Shown here one piece after another: positions 31,934 to 41,300 of a stretch of 64,000 bases of DNA. The notes under the pieces are model-generated. The model made no database searches and was not told the DNA's origin. It worked only from the letters and a program-made list of their open reading frames with translations. Both the position numbers and the translations under genes were made by a program. Source of the stretch: CBDDKW01 sp965230425. Lineage in GTDB: Bacteria; Pseudomonadota; Gammaproteobacteria; UBA1113. The stretch covers positions 23,302 through 87,301 of the forward strand of contig CBDDKW010000015.1 of NCBI GenBank assembly GCA_965230425.1, read 5' to 3'. Every line of letters begins with the position of its first letter. Positions within the stretch are counted from its first letter, which is position 1.

Positions 31934-32611
31934 CTACACTCTATCAAAAATTACTTGCTGATAATCATTCCCCTCAAAATACTGCCGTGATTCAATGAGG
32001 CAAGCAAATACTTTATCATCTTTATGTAAGCGGCGTAGGTTAGGTGTTGCAAAATCAGGGTTGAGTGGTTTCAAATATGTGTTATTTGCATCAATTAAAA
32101 TTTGACGAAAAACAATTTCTTTAATATCGTTGAGATAAATAAGCGCATAACTTCTATCTTGAGGTTTTAGTGTAGGATCAAAAATCAACAAACTACCTTC
32201 AGGAAATGTAGGTGCCATGGTGATATCTTGCATAATTAAAGCAAAAACCTGCTCACCCACATGATGACTTGTGAGAAGTTGTTTGTCTTTTTGCATAAGA
32301 GCATGTTCAAGATTCAATACATCATTCCACTCTAATAGGGGGATATCTTTTACTTGGGGTTTATTGCTTGGCAAATTAAAAGCAAGCATCTCTTCGGCAA
32401 TAGGAGCTTCACCTGTAAGTTGATCTAAATTGATCCCAAAGTACTTGGCCAAAGGTTCAAGCGTAGAGCTACGTGGATTTCTACAGTCGCCGGTAACAAT
32501 TTTTTGTAACGTTTGTTGCGGTATCTTTGTTGCGCGTGCAAGCTCTGAGGTATTTAGCTCTTTTTTGAGCATGAATAACCTAATAATTGTGCTCATTCGT
32601 GAGTATTGCAT
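31934..32611 (-). CDS. LexA/CI-like repressor with an inactive S24 peptidase domain
   Basis: The 225-residue protein has an N-terminal XRE helix-turn-helix (TSELARATKIPQQTLQKIVT) and a C-terminal S24/LexA fold. The site that normally carries the catalytic Ser (SMxP) reads DITMAPTFPEGSLLIFDP, with Thr in place of Ser. The strand that normally carries the Lys (TVKR) reads EIVFRQI, with Phe. It is therefore unlikely to self-cleave and should act as a dimeric, non-SOS repressor. GAGGT lies five bases before the start. Targets are unknown; no phage genes adjoin. Confidence 0.82.
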   Translation of the reverse strand: MQYSRMSTIIRLFMLKKELNTSELARATKIPQQTLQKIVTGDCRNPRSSTLEPLAKYFGINLDQLTGEAPIAEEMLAFNLPSNKPQVKDIPLLEWNDVLNLEHALMQKDKQLLTSHHVGEQVFALIMQDITMAPTFPEGSLLIFDPTLKPQDRSYALIYLNDIKEIVFRQILIDANNTYLKPLNPDFATPNLRRLHKDDKVFACLIESRQYFEGNDYQQVIFDRV

Positions 32612-32871
32612 GGTGACCTCACTAGTTTATTTTGATGTGCTCGTTACATTAACTAATAAAATAAAAATTATCACAGATAAATTTGATTTTCCACAATTAT
32701 TTACATTAATGCATAAAATCAATTTTATCCACAAACTGGAAGGCTCAATTTTTTGCCAGGTATGTTACGTGATAGGGGTACGCAAGGAAGATGGATGACG
32801 ATTTTCCTTGGAGTGCTTGGCTTGTGAAGGTAGGTTGAGCCAAGAAACAATCAGCAGTAACTCTTAATTGG

Positions 32872-33303
32872 CTATTTAATGCTTTGGGTGACTACTGTGA
32901 CAGAGTGTGTTGTTTTGCTTGCAAGGTCCCAAGGTCGAACATAGGTAAATTCAATAGTACTTATTCTTGGTGCAATAAATGCTGTAGGTTGTATATTAAA
33001 ACGCCAAACTTCATAACCACCAGCACCTGGTTGGCCCTGCTTAGATGGGATATAGGTGCGGCTTTGGAGTTGGAAAAGAGTCTTATCATATTGTGCTAAG
33101 TACCAGCTATAGCCTGTTGTGGGATTAGAGGCTAATTTAATTGTAAATTCTTTAGCCTTTGGGTCTAACATAATGGCTTTATTTTGCGCTTTTGTCAGTG
33201 AGTCTGCTGCAATATGATTAGCGGAAAGTTGCTGTGTTGTCGTAGCCCAGGCGGGTGCTGAAATAATCCACAAAGAAAGAATCACCGTTAAAAATTTCAT
33301 CAT
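32872..33303 (-). CDS. Secreted chagasin-type cysteine protease inhibitor (I42)
   Basis: Chagasins bind and block papain-family cysteine proteases. The 143-residue protein begins with a signal peptide (MMKFLTVILSLWIISAPAWA), so it is exported. The three loops that enter the protease cleft are visible in order: NPTTGYSW, GQPGAGGYEVWRF and YVRPWD. This matches chagasin signatures (NPTTG, GxGG, RPW/F). Start: ATG 33303 or 33300, with AAGGA seven bases upstream; the longer frame to 33357 has no such site. In a host-associated bacterium it may protect against lysosomal cathepsins or regulate an own protease. Confidence 0.85.
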   Translation of the reverse strand: MMKFLTVILSLWIISAPAWATTTQQLSANHIAADSLTKAQNKAIMLDPKAKEFTIKLASNPTTGYSWYLAQYDKTLFQLQSRTYIPSKQGQPGAGGYEVWRFNIQPTAFIAPRISTIEFTYVRPWDLASKTTHSVTVVTQSIK

Positions 33304-33563
33304 TTCTATGTCCTTACATAAAGCTATTTGAGATACGTTATGTACATGGCAGTACATAAATTAGGTCACGTGTCAGTATTGTGCATGAGAAGTGAGTGAA
33401 GATACAGCCTGTAAGGGACCATTATACAGAGAAATTCATATTGGTTTATTTGAATACAAAATAGTTGAATGAGCCCTCATTCCATTAGCAATAGCTAACT
33501 CTATGTAAACATTAAAAATTTTAAATTTCATGAAAAAATATTGCTGTTAACGATAAAATATAA

Positions 33564-33592
33564 TTGAAAACATAACTCAACTTTGCTAGAGT
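33564..33592 (+). promoter_or_regulatory. Possible sigma-70 promoter of the tss operon
   Basis: TTGAAA at 33564-33569 and TAGAGT at 33587-33592 are separated by 17 bases, 38 bases before the tssJ start codon. The -35 box is a 5/6 consensus match; the -10 box is weaker. Confidence 0.35.
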
Positions 33593-33630
33593 CATCCAAC
33601 ATAATTCATTAATGCTTATAAGTTGGACAT

Positions 33631-34098
33631 ATGGATAGCGTCATAAAGCCCATCGCCATTATTTTATTGGTTATACTACTGCAAGCATGTAGTAGTGATA
33701 TCACCCATGTGCATCTGCAAACAAGTCAATCAATTAATAGAGCTTACCAGAAACAGACACTACCTGTATTAGTAAAAGTTTACGAACTACAAAGTAGCGA
33801 TAGTTTCAAACATGCAAGTTTTCAGCAAATTTGGCATCACGATGTCGATACATTACAAACAGATATGCTAAGTAAGGCCAGGGTACTGCTAGCGCCGGGC
33901 GCTAATAGGCATATTGATTTAGCACATCATGAGCAAGGTAAGTTCATTGCTGTCGCAGCTATTTTTCATGATCCCAATTCGCAACAGTGGCGTGCCGTTA
34001 TTAAAGAGCCTAAGCGCTTACCAGGCATAACCCCCACCGTATACGTAACCATAGATAAGAACACAATACAGTTTCAAGCACAGAGGACAAGCTCATGA
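33631..34098 (+). CDS. tssJ: Type VI secretion outer-membrane lipoprotein TssJ
   Basis: TssJ anchors the type VI membrane complex in the outer membrane and contacts TssM. The 155-residue protein has a lipoprotein signal (IAIILLVILLQACSS) with the lipidated Cys in LQAC. The mature part has the transthyretin-like pattern of VasD/TssJ: LPVLVKVYELQSSDSFKHAS, FQQIWHHDVDTL, RVLLAPGANRHIDL, FIAVAAIFHDPNSQQWR. It overlaps tssK by 4 bases. It is the first of four co-directional genes. Confidence 0.88.
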   Translation: MDSVIKPIAIILLVILLQACSSDITHVHLQTSQSINRAYQKQTLPVLVKVYELQSSDSFKHASFQQIWHHDVDTLQTDMLSKARVLLAPGANRHIDLAHHEQGKFIAVAAIFHDPNSQQWRAVIKEPKRLPGITPTVYVTIDKNTIQFQAQRTSS

Positions 34099-35396
34099 TG
34101 GGAATGGATAAGGTACTTTGGACTGAAGGCATATTATTATCACAGCAGCATTTTCAATGCTGGGATGACTTTTATAATAAGGAACAGCGGTTTCGCTTTA
34201 GTACTTTGTCACCTGATTGTTGGGGGATTTCGCGTCTAGAGATCGTAGAATCCGCATTGGCACAAGGTGAATTTATACTTGAAACAGTTGAAGCCGTTAT
34301 GCCCAATGGCCATATTGTAGAATATCATCGCAGGATGGATGAACCAATGGCATTGCAAATAAAAGCAAGCTCAGATCAACGAATTAAAATTTATCTTAGT
34401 TTGCCTTTTAATCAGTCTGCTACAGGTATCAGCGGTTATCCCACAGGTGAGTACTTATGTGCATGGAAAGCCGATTATAAACATATCAACGATATCTATG
34501 ACCAAAAGCGTGTGCGTGAGGTCGGAGTAGGTCGACTACGACCACAGTTACTACAAAGTGGTGATTTACTCGATTATCATCAATACATGCAAATAGCTGA
34601 GTTAGAAAAGATTGCTGATAAACAGTACCAGTTAGTAAGAGACTATATCCCCCCGACTTTTTTTATCAATACCGTACCAATATTGACAGATCAGTTGAAA
34701 GCAATTATTGAATTATTACGACAAAAGGCCGATGAAGTCGCTAAGATACAAAAACAACAAGATAATTATAAGGATTATATATATTTATTAGCATTAAGAC
34801 GATCCTTATCCATGTGTTGGCACTATTATCACAGCGGTAAGAGTCATCCAAAGGAACTATATCAAGGCCTATATACCATACTAGCCAACCTACAGGACGA
34901 TATAGATTATACCGAGGATTTACAATATATGCATGAAGACTTGCGTACAGTCTTTCATAAATTATTTGAGCGGCTGCAACGAGTTATTATGGCACGAAAA
35001 ATAACCCCTGCTGATACTGTGATGCTTAAGCAAGTCTCTGAAGTATTACATATATCGAGCCAACTAGAGATACATGCAGACAATCATTTTTATATTGCCG
35101 TACAAGGACAAGCTGAGAATGCACAATGGCCAGAAATATTTGCTAAGCAAATAAAAATTGATTCAAGGGAAAGAGTGACCGACCTAATCGCGTCTGCAAC
35201 GAGCGGAGTCGATATTAAGCGAGTGACACAGCATATAGCTGGTTTGCCTGCGCAACCGAACACCGTATATTTTTATTTAATCCCAGATATTCAAAAATGG
35301 GAGTATATAAAGCAATCACGAAATATAGCACTGTATATACCTAGAGAGTATAAACATTTTAATATCAATTTGATTTGTATTAAGTCAACAAGATAA
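34095..35396 (+). CDS. tssK: Type VI secretion baseplate protein TssK
   Basis: TssK links the baseplate to the membrane complex. The 433-residue protein shows the family N-terminus DKVLWTEGILLSQQHFQCWD (compare W-x-EGxxLxPQHFQ), and GISRLEIVESALAQGEFIL. The middle NTVPILTDQLKAIIELLRQK and the C-terminal AGLPAQPNTVYFYLIPD also match TssK. The length is normal. Neighbours tssJ and tssL confirm the assignment. Confidence 0.92.
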   Translation: MMGMDKVLWTEGILLSQQHFQCWDDFYNKEQRFRFSTLSPDCWGISRLEIVESALAQGEFILETVEAVMPNGHIVEYHRRMDEPMALQIKASSDQRIKIYLSLPFNQSATGISGYPTGEYLCAWKADYKHINDIYDQKRVREVGVGRLRPQLLQSGDLLDYHQYMQIAELEKIADKQYQLVRDYIPPTFFINTVPILTDQLKAIIELLRQKADEVAKIQKQQDNYKDYIYLLALRRSLSMCWHYYHSGKSHPKELYQGLYTILANLQDDIDYTEDLQYMHEDLRTVFHKLFERLQRVIMARKITPADTVMLKQVSEVLHISSQLEIHADNHFYIAVQGQAENAQWPEIFAKQIKIDSRERVTDLIASATSGVDIKRVTQHIAGLPAQPNTVYFYLIPDIQKWEYIKQSRNIALYIPREYKHFNINLICIKSTR

Positions 35397-35410
35397 TAGG
35401 TAATCGTTGT

Positions 35411-36121
35411 ATGTCAAATATATTAAATTGTTGTGATGAAATATTTTTATTTATCAGTGAATTCTTAGCTGAGGCAGATAAAGACAAAAGTTACCAGTTA
35501 ATTAAATCGAAGGTAGAATATAGCTTGACTATCACGCGTGAAAAATTAACTCAGAACACGCGAACTAATAATATGGTTGAAGATATTATTTATCCAATAG
35601 CTGCCTTCATTGATGAATTAATGATGAGTAGAGCCTGGGCGGGAAAAAGTCTATGGATGAGTAATCCAATACAATTAAAAATGTACGGTGATTTTCTTGC
35701 GGGTGAAAATTTCTTTAATAAATTAAATGAATTAAGAGAAAATCCCAAAGAAAATATCGAGCTAATTGAATTGTATTATTTGTTGTTAGAGCTAGGCTAT
35801 CAAGGCTGTTATCGTGGTGATGATAATATTAAATTAGAAGCCATAAAAACCTCAATATATAACCAAATTACTACTTACAAAGAACCTGGTCTGACTATAA
35901 CAGAAGCAGAGAATGCTAATAATCATACCTATGGATTCTTCAAGCAGGCAGCTATCTTAAAACCATTGAAGTTGAGTGCATTAATGATCATAGTGATTTT
36001 CTTTGTAGGTTTTATGTGGAATCACTATAACCAAGCGCAAGCAAAAGCGTGGTTGCAAGATGAGTATCAATCCTTAAAGAAACAATATGTAGGTAATTCA
36101 GATGTATTTGTGGCCCATTAA
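35411..36121 (+). CDS. tssL: Type VI secretion inner-membrane protein TssL (DotU family)
   Basis: TssL is the DotU-like partner of TssM in the inner membrane. The 236-residue protein has the cytoplasmic helical domain with YPIAAFIDELMMSRAW, LKMYGDFLAGENFFNKLNEL and LLELGYQGCYRG, all strong DotU signatures. It ends with one transmembrane helix (LSALMIIVIFFVGFMW) and a ~30-residue periplasmic tail. There is no C-terminal OmpA peptidoglycan-binding domain, so anchoring to the wall must come from elsewhere or be absent. Confidence 0.92.
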   Translation: MSNILNCCDEIFLFISEFLAEADKDKSYQLIKSKVEYSLTITREKLTQNTRTNNMVEDIIYPIAAFIDELMMSRAWAGKSLWMSNPIQLKMYGDFLAGENFFNKLNELRENPKENIELIELYYLLLELGYQGCYRGDDNIKLEAIKTSIYNQITTYKEPGLTITEAENANNHTYGFFKQAAILKPLKLSALMIIVIFFVGFMWNHYNQAQAKAWLQDEYQSLKKQYVGNSDVFVAH

Positions 36122-36150
36122 GTTTGATTAATTGAACGATGATATAGGGA

Positions 36151-39100
36151 ATGCTAGTGAAAAGTAATTTAATATATAGAGCGATTAGTTATTGCATGCG
36201 TTATACCAGCTATACTGTGCGTAAAATATTCTATGCATTACATTCAGTGGCAAGAATTATAAAAAATAGTTGCAAAAACTGGAAGATAAAATCATGGCTT
36301 GAACTAAAAATTGCTCGTTTTAAAAAGAAAGATAGCCGTATCAAACGAAAGTTACATCAAAATAAATCCTTAGTAATTTTTCTCGGCGATGAATATTCAG
36401 GGAAAACGACATTATTACAAGGGATCACAAATAAATCTGGTCACACTAATACAATTAATCAATCCGAAGGTGGGACTTATAGCGGTCAGTGGTGGTTGCA
36501 TGATCAATATGTATGCTTAGAAGTGCCAAGTATATCAGGTCAACAACAGCCAACCCGTAACTGGAAACGGCTATTAAAAGATATGCACGGCCAATTGCCT
36601 ATTCAGTGTGTAGAGTCGGTGTTGATTATTCTGGATGTTGAGATGTTACAGCAGTATGATGATACAAGAATAAGACAACATATCACGCGTATTCGTCAAG
36701 AAATACAAATGATTTATTCTGAAGTTCGCTGTGATTTGCCAATCTACCTTATCATCAATAAGTGCGACAAAATTCCTGGGTTTACCCAATTTTATGCGGA
36801 TAACCAAGCTACTGACCTGTCTTTGGGATTTAGCCTCGGTGCTTCAAGTGTGTCAAATAGATCATCTATGGAAACTAATATTCAGGAATTGAATCAGCAA
36901 CAACAGATCTTACAGTTAGCGAAAATACGCGCAACACATGATATCCATAAAAAGTTACTGATTTTAAATTTCCCTAGTCGCTTTAAGCAGCTAGGTAATA
37001 CAATATTACGTTATTATGACTTATTTAAAGAAGAAGATTATGGTTTAAGCAATATGCCAGTTTATGGGGTTTACTTCACGAGTACACTGGCTAATGCTAT
37101 ATCTTCGCAATATTCTGGGCATGCTACTGACCTGGGAGCTAGTGAGTATCAATGTTACTTCAGTAAACATTTGTTAAAGATATTAAGTCAATATAAAGGA
37201 TCACATATCACACGCCGACAGTGGCTTGACAAAAATAGCAAGAAAATCATAAAAACAGTGAAAGTAACAAGCTTGTCGCTAGTTATTATTAGCCTTGGCT
37301 ATAATATATTTGCAATTTATCACCGCGATACGGTATTAAACAAAGCGCTTACTGATATAGGTGTATTCGGCTTTCAACGCAGCTATTCATTGCAATCTGT
37401 AAATAGCCAATCTGATTTTGAAGTTGTCTATGATGATTACCAGCGATTAAAAAGTGGTTTCGATTCACGATATTATCGCGCCATTGCTGATTTGATGGGT
37501 AAAACTATATTTCTGTACATTGATAAAATGGTCATGCCCCGTTATGTTGAAGAAAATTTGAGAGCACTGTCTGAATATCATCAACATTGGCAAACTTGGT
37601 CTACTCAAGAGCGAGACGATAATCAAGGAGAGTATTATAGCACGTTACGTAATTTACAAATGTTAGTCAAACCTGCACATCTGGAACCAGCAGTTCTAGG
37701 TAAAGATATAGCAAATAGTCTGTATCCACCTTCCATATCTGAATATACCGGTAAATTAGTGTATCCAGATATTTTTACCGAGTATTTCAAAGACTATCAA
37801 CAACAAGGTAAGTATCTGCGTTTTCTCAATAGTTATTATCATAAAATAGTAAAACAAGCCCAAACTGATCTTGCTGATTCTAATTCAATCAATCGGTACT
37901 ATGGCGCATTAAAGACAATCCTTAAGAAAGCATGTACCACCAGTCGTCCATTAATCACCACAGGAAATATTGACGATAGTCCGTATATATTGAGTAAAGC
38001 GCCTAACTGTATTTACACTAAAGCCGCTATTCCAAAAATTATAATTCCAGCGATAACTGAATTTATTAATTCAGTGACTGAAAATGACTGGGTATTATAT
38101 GACGATGTGCAGCCACATGCCTTAACCACTGAAGAGTTCAAAAATAATGTAAAAGCAATGCTTTATCACCATTATATTGATGAATATATTCATGCGTGGG
38201 GCGGGTATATACAAGCTATCGATTATCATAGATATTTTGATTACTCACAAGCAAGCAAAGCATTACAATCTATACCATCCAAACACAGTGTCATGACGAG
38301 TATCGTGCATGTGGTACATGACAATTTTTCAATATCTGATTTACTGACTGATGCTAAAGAGTACGATAAAGCGCGATTAAAGAAAATTGTTGACGACAGC
38401 CAATTGCTACTAGATAAAGATAATCCATATTATAAAGACTATCTTGCGAATATCTCAAAAGTACAAGCAGAGATAGAGAATTATGCGTACAATCAAACTA
38501 ATCATGCTGAATTATTAGCAAAGGTTAACGCGATTTTTATGGGAGATGCACAAACCCCTGTCTATTCAGCGTATGTGGATTCACTGAAGTTAAAGTCACA
38601 GTTAAACAGTGTGTTAAAAAATCAACTGATACATTTATATGAAGTACCACTACAATCTGTATGGTCCTTATATACCAATCAGAGCGCGAAAGTAGTCCAG
38701 CAATTATGGCAAGCGCAAATAATGCCGCAATATCACCAATCCATACAAGGACATTTTCCGCTAGCTAATTTTGGCTCTGGTGTTGATTTAAATGCTCTCA
38801 ACCAATTTCTGCAGCCACAGCGAGGTATCATATGGCAGTTCATTAAGACACATTTGACCCATATGTTAGTGAAGAATACTGTCGGCTATAAACCAGCACA
38901 GTGGTTAACAATCAGTATGCCCTTTACTGATGAATTCATGACTGCAATTAATCAAGCGGATGTTATCAGTCAGCACTTGTTTGCAAACTCAGGCTATGAT
39001 TTAGGATTCGGCTTTGACATTTTGATTACTCCAAACCCTCGCTTAAAGCAAGTTTATTTACAAGCAGGCAATCAGCATAAAGAATATACCAATGGTCCGG

Positions 39101-39405
39101 AATGCTGGCAGCATTTACATTGGCCTGATAGCGATGTAGATAAAGAAACAGTCTTAAGTGTGCGTACTGTGAATGATAAAACCTATTATAGCCAGGAGTT
39201 TCAGGGGCCGTGGGGTATATTTGAGTTACTAAAACAATCAAGCTTGCTACACCAGCAAGGTAATCAGATAACCGTGAAATGGCATTTAGGGCCTAGCCAC
39301 CAGCAATATGTAATCGCCAAAATACGTACAAAAAGCACTCCTAGTATATTCACTACGTTGCTATATCAACATTTTTATCTACCCGAGACGATGATAGCAA
39401 CGTAA
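36151..39405 (+). CDS. tssM: Type VI secretion inner-membrane protein TssM (IcmF family)
   Basis: TssM spans from cytoplasm to TssJ at the outer membrane. The 1084-residue protein has an NTPase domain with Walker A GDEYSGKT (79-86), GQWWLHDQYVCLEVPS and NKCDKIPGF (NKxD). One transmembrane helix follows at ~370-390 (VTSLSLVIISLGYNIFAIY), then the long periplasmic IcmF and DUF1215-like region; FGSGVDLNALNQFLQP precedes the C-terminal beta domain with GPWGIFELLKQ. The two N-terminal membrane helices of classical TssM are not evident: residues 1-70 are basic. The start might lie elsewhere, or this is a shortened IcmF. Confidence 0.92.
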   Translation: MLVKSNLIYRAISYCMRYTSYTVRKIFYALHSVARIIKNSCKNWKIKSWLELKIARFKKKDSRIKRKLHQNKSLVIFLGDEYSGKTTLLQGITNKSGHTNTINQSEGGTYSGQWWLHDQYVCLEVPSISGQQQPTRNWKRLLKDMHGQLPIQCVESVLIILDVEMLQQYDDTRIRQHITRIRQEIQMIYSEVRCDLPIYLIINKCDKIPGFTQFYADNQATDLSLGFSLGASSVSNRSSMETNIQELNQQQQILQLAKIRATHDIHKKLLILNFPSRFKQLGNTILRYYDLFKEEDYGLSNMPVYGVYFTSTLANAISSQYSGHATDLGASEYQCYFSKHLLKILSQYKGSHITRRQWLDKNSKKIIKTVKVTSLSLVIISLGYNIFAIYHRDTVLNKALTDIGVFGFQRSYSLQSVNSQSDFEVVYDDYQRLKSGFDSRYYRAIADLMGKTIFLYIDKMVMPRYVEENLRALSEYHQHWQTWSTQERDDNQGEYYSTLRNLQMLVKPAHLEPAVLGKDIANSLYPPSISEYTGKLVYPDIFTEYFKDYQQQGKYLRFLNSYYHKIVKQAQTDLADSNSINRYYGALKTILKKACTTSRPLITTGNIDDSPYILSKAPNCIYTKAAIPKIIIPAITEFINSVTENDWVLYDDVQPHALTTEEFKNNVKAMLYHHYIDEYIHAWGGYIQAIDYHRYFDYSQASKALQSIPSKHSVMTSIVHVVHDNFSISDLLTDAKEYDKARLKKIVDDSQLLLDKDNPYYKDYLANISKVQAEIENYAYNQTNHAELLAKVNAIFMGDAQTPVYSAYVDSLKLKSQLNSVLKNQLIHLYEVPLQSVWSLYTNQSAKVVQQLWQAQIMPQYHQSIQGHFPLANFGSGVDLNALNQFLQPQRGIIWQFIKTHLTHMLVKNTVGYKPAQWLTISMPFTDEFMTAINQADVISQHLFANSGYDLGFGFDILITPNPRLKQVYLQAGNQHKEYTNGPECWQHLHWPDSDVDKETVLSVRTVNDKTYYSQEFQGPWGIFELLKQSSLLHQQGNQITVKWHLGPSHQQYVIAKIRTKSTPSIFTTLLYQHFYLPETMIAT

Positions 39406-39498
39406 GCCTAATTATACGTCAATCACTTTAAGCTCATTAGTGAAAGCTGCCTATGTATTAGGCAAAAAAGTGAATATTACGCTCTCTGAATGACCGAC

Positions 39499-40620
39499 TT
39501 ATTTTACTCGACTATCTGTTTTACTACCTATTGTAGGGTCTGGTAATGCAGTTGTCTCACGACCACAATTTGGCGATGGACTGCGTGCAGTACCGCTCCA
39601 GCCTAGGTGACAGGATAGTGGCGGGACCGAACTCTCGAGACTTCTAAGTGTAGTAGTTTCATCTGTGCGAGTATACTGTGGGCTAATTATACCACCAGTA
39701 GGTCCTAAGGGCGCACCATTCCTACTGTAGTTTGCTGATACAACAACGCGTGTTTCACTAGTACTACCAGGACTAACGGTATCATTTCGTGAAGGCGTTC
39801 TGCTAGAAGGCGCACTTTTTATAGCGCTTAGTGCCGCTATGATAGTTAATGTATTAGTGCCATGGTTTACTTGTAATGACTGGGCGCGTTTATGCGTTGG
39901 CGTTCTGGGTGAAGTGTTAAACTGTTCAAATGCTCGCTGTAAATTGGTAAAATCTGCAATTAAAAAATTGGACAGCTCTAGTGTAAAAACTGAGTCGTTC
40001 AATGCAGTGTTAAGTCGCTGACAAATAGTCTTAGCTTGATCTTGCAGAGTTTGTGAAAGTCTAATACGTAGTTGCGTGTACTGGTTTTCTGCAGTAAAAA
40101 TACATTCATTGTCAAATTCAATACCAGTTTCCTGGAAAAGTATTTTTGCAATGATGTTTAAAAATTGTTGTAGGCATATTATTGAGGCGATATCTCCAGT
40201 GTTTGATGAAATTTGCAAGTTATCTATGAATAATTTTTCTGCGATATTTTGATTCTGCTTAAATTGATTCATTAATTTGTTAGTATAAAAAGGCTGTATA
40301 ACTGTAGCACATAGTCCATACTGATAAATAATTGCTAAGAAAACCTGTACTTCTTTTATATTATAATGAGAAGTACAAAACTCTAATAAATACTCAAGGT
40401 AATCATTGTGTATTGGACTATTGATGGCTATACCTGAAGAATTTAATTTGCTATCAATCTTCATAGATTGAAGTATGCTGAAAATAATGGCATCTAGATC
40501 TAGAACTCTATTATCAGGCAGTCGAGGATCGAGATTTAAGTCAATACGCTGTTGAGACGAGAGTATTCCTGAAATAATTGTTTTTAATTTTTCAAATTGT
40601 TCGGTCTTTAATTCGTACAT
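39499..40620 (-). CDS. Hypothetical protein with Ser/Thr/Pro-rich tail, convergent to tssM
   Basis: I do not recognise a family with confidence. The 373-residue protein has a helical N-terminal part (~1-235) and a low-complexity tail rich in Ser, Thr, Pro and Arg (SAPSSRTPSRNDTVSPG, SGTARSPSPNCGRETT). LEYLLEFCTSHYNIKEVQVF distantly recalls RGS-type helices, but this is not reliable. There is no signal peptide. Start: ATG 40620 has GAGGA eight bases upstream; the longer frame to 40668 has none. Its position beside the tss genes and eukaryote-like tail make it a candidate secreted substrate, an inference only. Confidence 0.6.
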   Translation of the reverse strand: MYELKTEQFEKLKTIISGILSSQQRIDLNLDPRLPDNRVLDLDAIIFSILQSMKIDSKLNSSGIAINSPIHNDYLEYLLEFCTSHYNIKEVQVFLAIIYQYGLCATVIQPFYTNKLMNQFKQNQNIAEKLFIDNLQISSNTGDIASIICLQQFLNIIAKILFQETGIEFDNECIFTAENQYTQLRIRLSQTLQDQAKTICQRLNTALNDSVFTLELSNFLIADFTNLQRAFEQFNTSPRTPTHKRAQSLQVNHGTNTLTIIAALSAIKSAPSSRTPSRNDTVSPGSTSETRVVVSANYSRNGAPLGPTGGIISPQYTRTDETTTLRSLESSVPPLSCHLGWSGTARSPSPNCGRETTALPDPTIGSKTDSRVK

Positions 40621-40724
40621 ATGTGCATTCCTCGCAATGGTTGGTATAAGGTCGCATATAATTCCCAAGGCTTAGTTCGGGGATTTTTATTTTGTATGTC
40701 TTATTATCAAATAGAGACATTGAT

Positions 40725-40756
40725 GGCTATCTCTCGGTGAAAGACCAGAGATAGCC
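40725..40756. repeat. Hairpin in the region before array B
   Basis: Arms GGCTATCTCT and AGAGATAGCC (10 bp, perfect) are separated by 12 bases and followed by TCTTATTATT. It is terminator-like for the + strand, but no gene precedes it on that strand. Upstream of the hypothetical at 39499-40620, its role is unclear. Confidence 0.45.
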
Positions 40757-41080
40757 TCTTATTATTAGTGAGGACTGGATGAGTAACTGCATTATTAGTC
40801 ATTATTATGATAATGCGATAATTCGCAAAGGGCGCCATTGTCTATGATTTTTACAAAGATGGCAAGTACTGTAAGGTAACATGCCATATGTCCGGTTTAT
40901 AAAGGACCCTAACCCAGAAAAGGAGTTAGGGTATGAAGCGAACAGGAGTATTACAGGAGATCAGACAAATCCGATTTACCCAGATTTTGAGGCCATCCCG
41001 GCGCATACTTGCAGAATCCAATTAATTATAATTGATTGATTTATATTAATAAAATTAAAATATCCACAGAGAGAGATTTA
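40757..41080. other. Intergenic region with transposase relic
   Basis: This holds a small hairpin CCCTAAC / GTTAGGG near 40907-40931 and a 30-codon transposase-like relic at 40933-41025, then AT-rich sequence leading into palindrome array B. No complete gene is seen. Confidence 0.5.
40933..41025 (+). pseudogene. Probable N-terminal relic of an ISNCY-like transposase
   Basis: The frame reads MKRTGVLQEIRQIRF, then TQILRPSRRILAESN and a stop. The first 15 residues resemble the start of ISNCY-type transposases (MKRxxVLQEIRxMRFEE). The rest is out of register, so only the first ~45 bases are convincing. Confidence 0.35.
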
Positions 41081-41259
41081 GTCCGCCAGGTATAACTCTG
41101 CTATAAGTGGCGGACTATGACGATTTATTGGTTTAGTCCGCCAGGTATATCGCTATTATAAGTGGCGGACTATGATGGTTTATTGATTTAGTCCGCCAGC
41201 TATACTATAGTTATAAGTGGCGGACTATGATGGGTTATCGATTTAGTCCGCCAGGTATA
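41081..41259. repeat. Tandem palindrome array B, three and a half units, 55-bp period, upstream of DUF234 ATPase B
   Basis: Palindromic units of 35 bp begin at 41081, 41136 and 41191, an exact 55-bp period, and a fourth left arm begins at 41246. Arms are GTCCGCCAGGTATA (left) and TATAAGTGGCGGAC (right) around ~7 variable bases. The 20-bp spacers are similar (TATGATGGTTTATTGATTTA). The right arms share TATAAGTGGCG with array A at 4675-4873. The fourth unit lacks its right arm: the region before the gene start diverges (TACGCAGTTTCTTATCG). The array ends 42 bp before the start of ATPase B. Confidence 0.9.
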
Positions 41260-41300
41260 ATACGCAGTTTCTTATCGAATGTGTGTCAGTAGTTAAGGAT

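Noticed and set aside
31934..32611. Prophage repressor marking a prophage
   Set aside because: No integrase, structural or lysis genes lie nearby, and the neighbours are chromosomal genes.
40933..41025. Functional short gene
   Set aside because: Only the first 15 residues resemble transposases and the rest is out of register; treated as a relic.
41081..41259. CRISPR-like array
   Set aside because: Same reasons: similar spacers, palindromic units, no cas genes.
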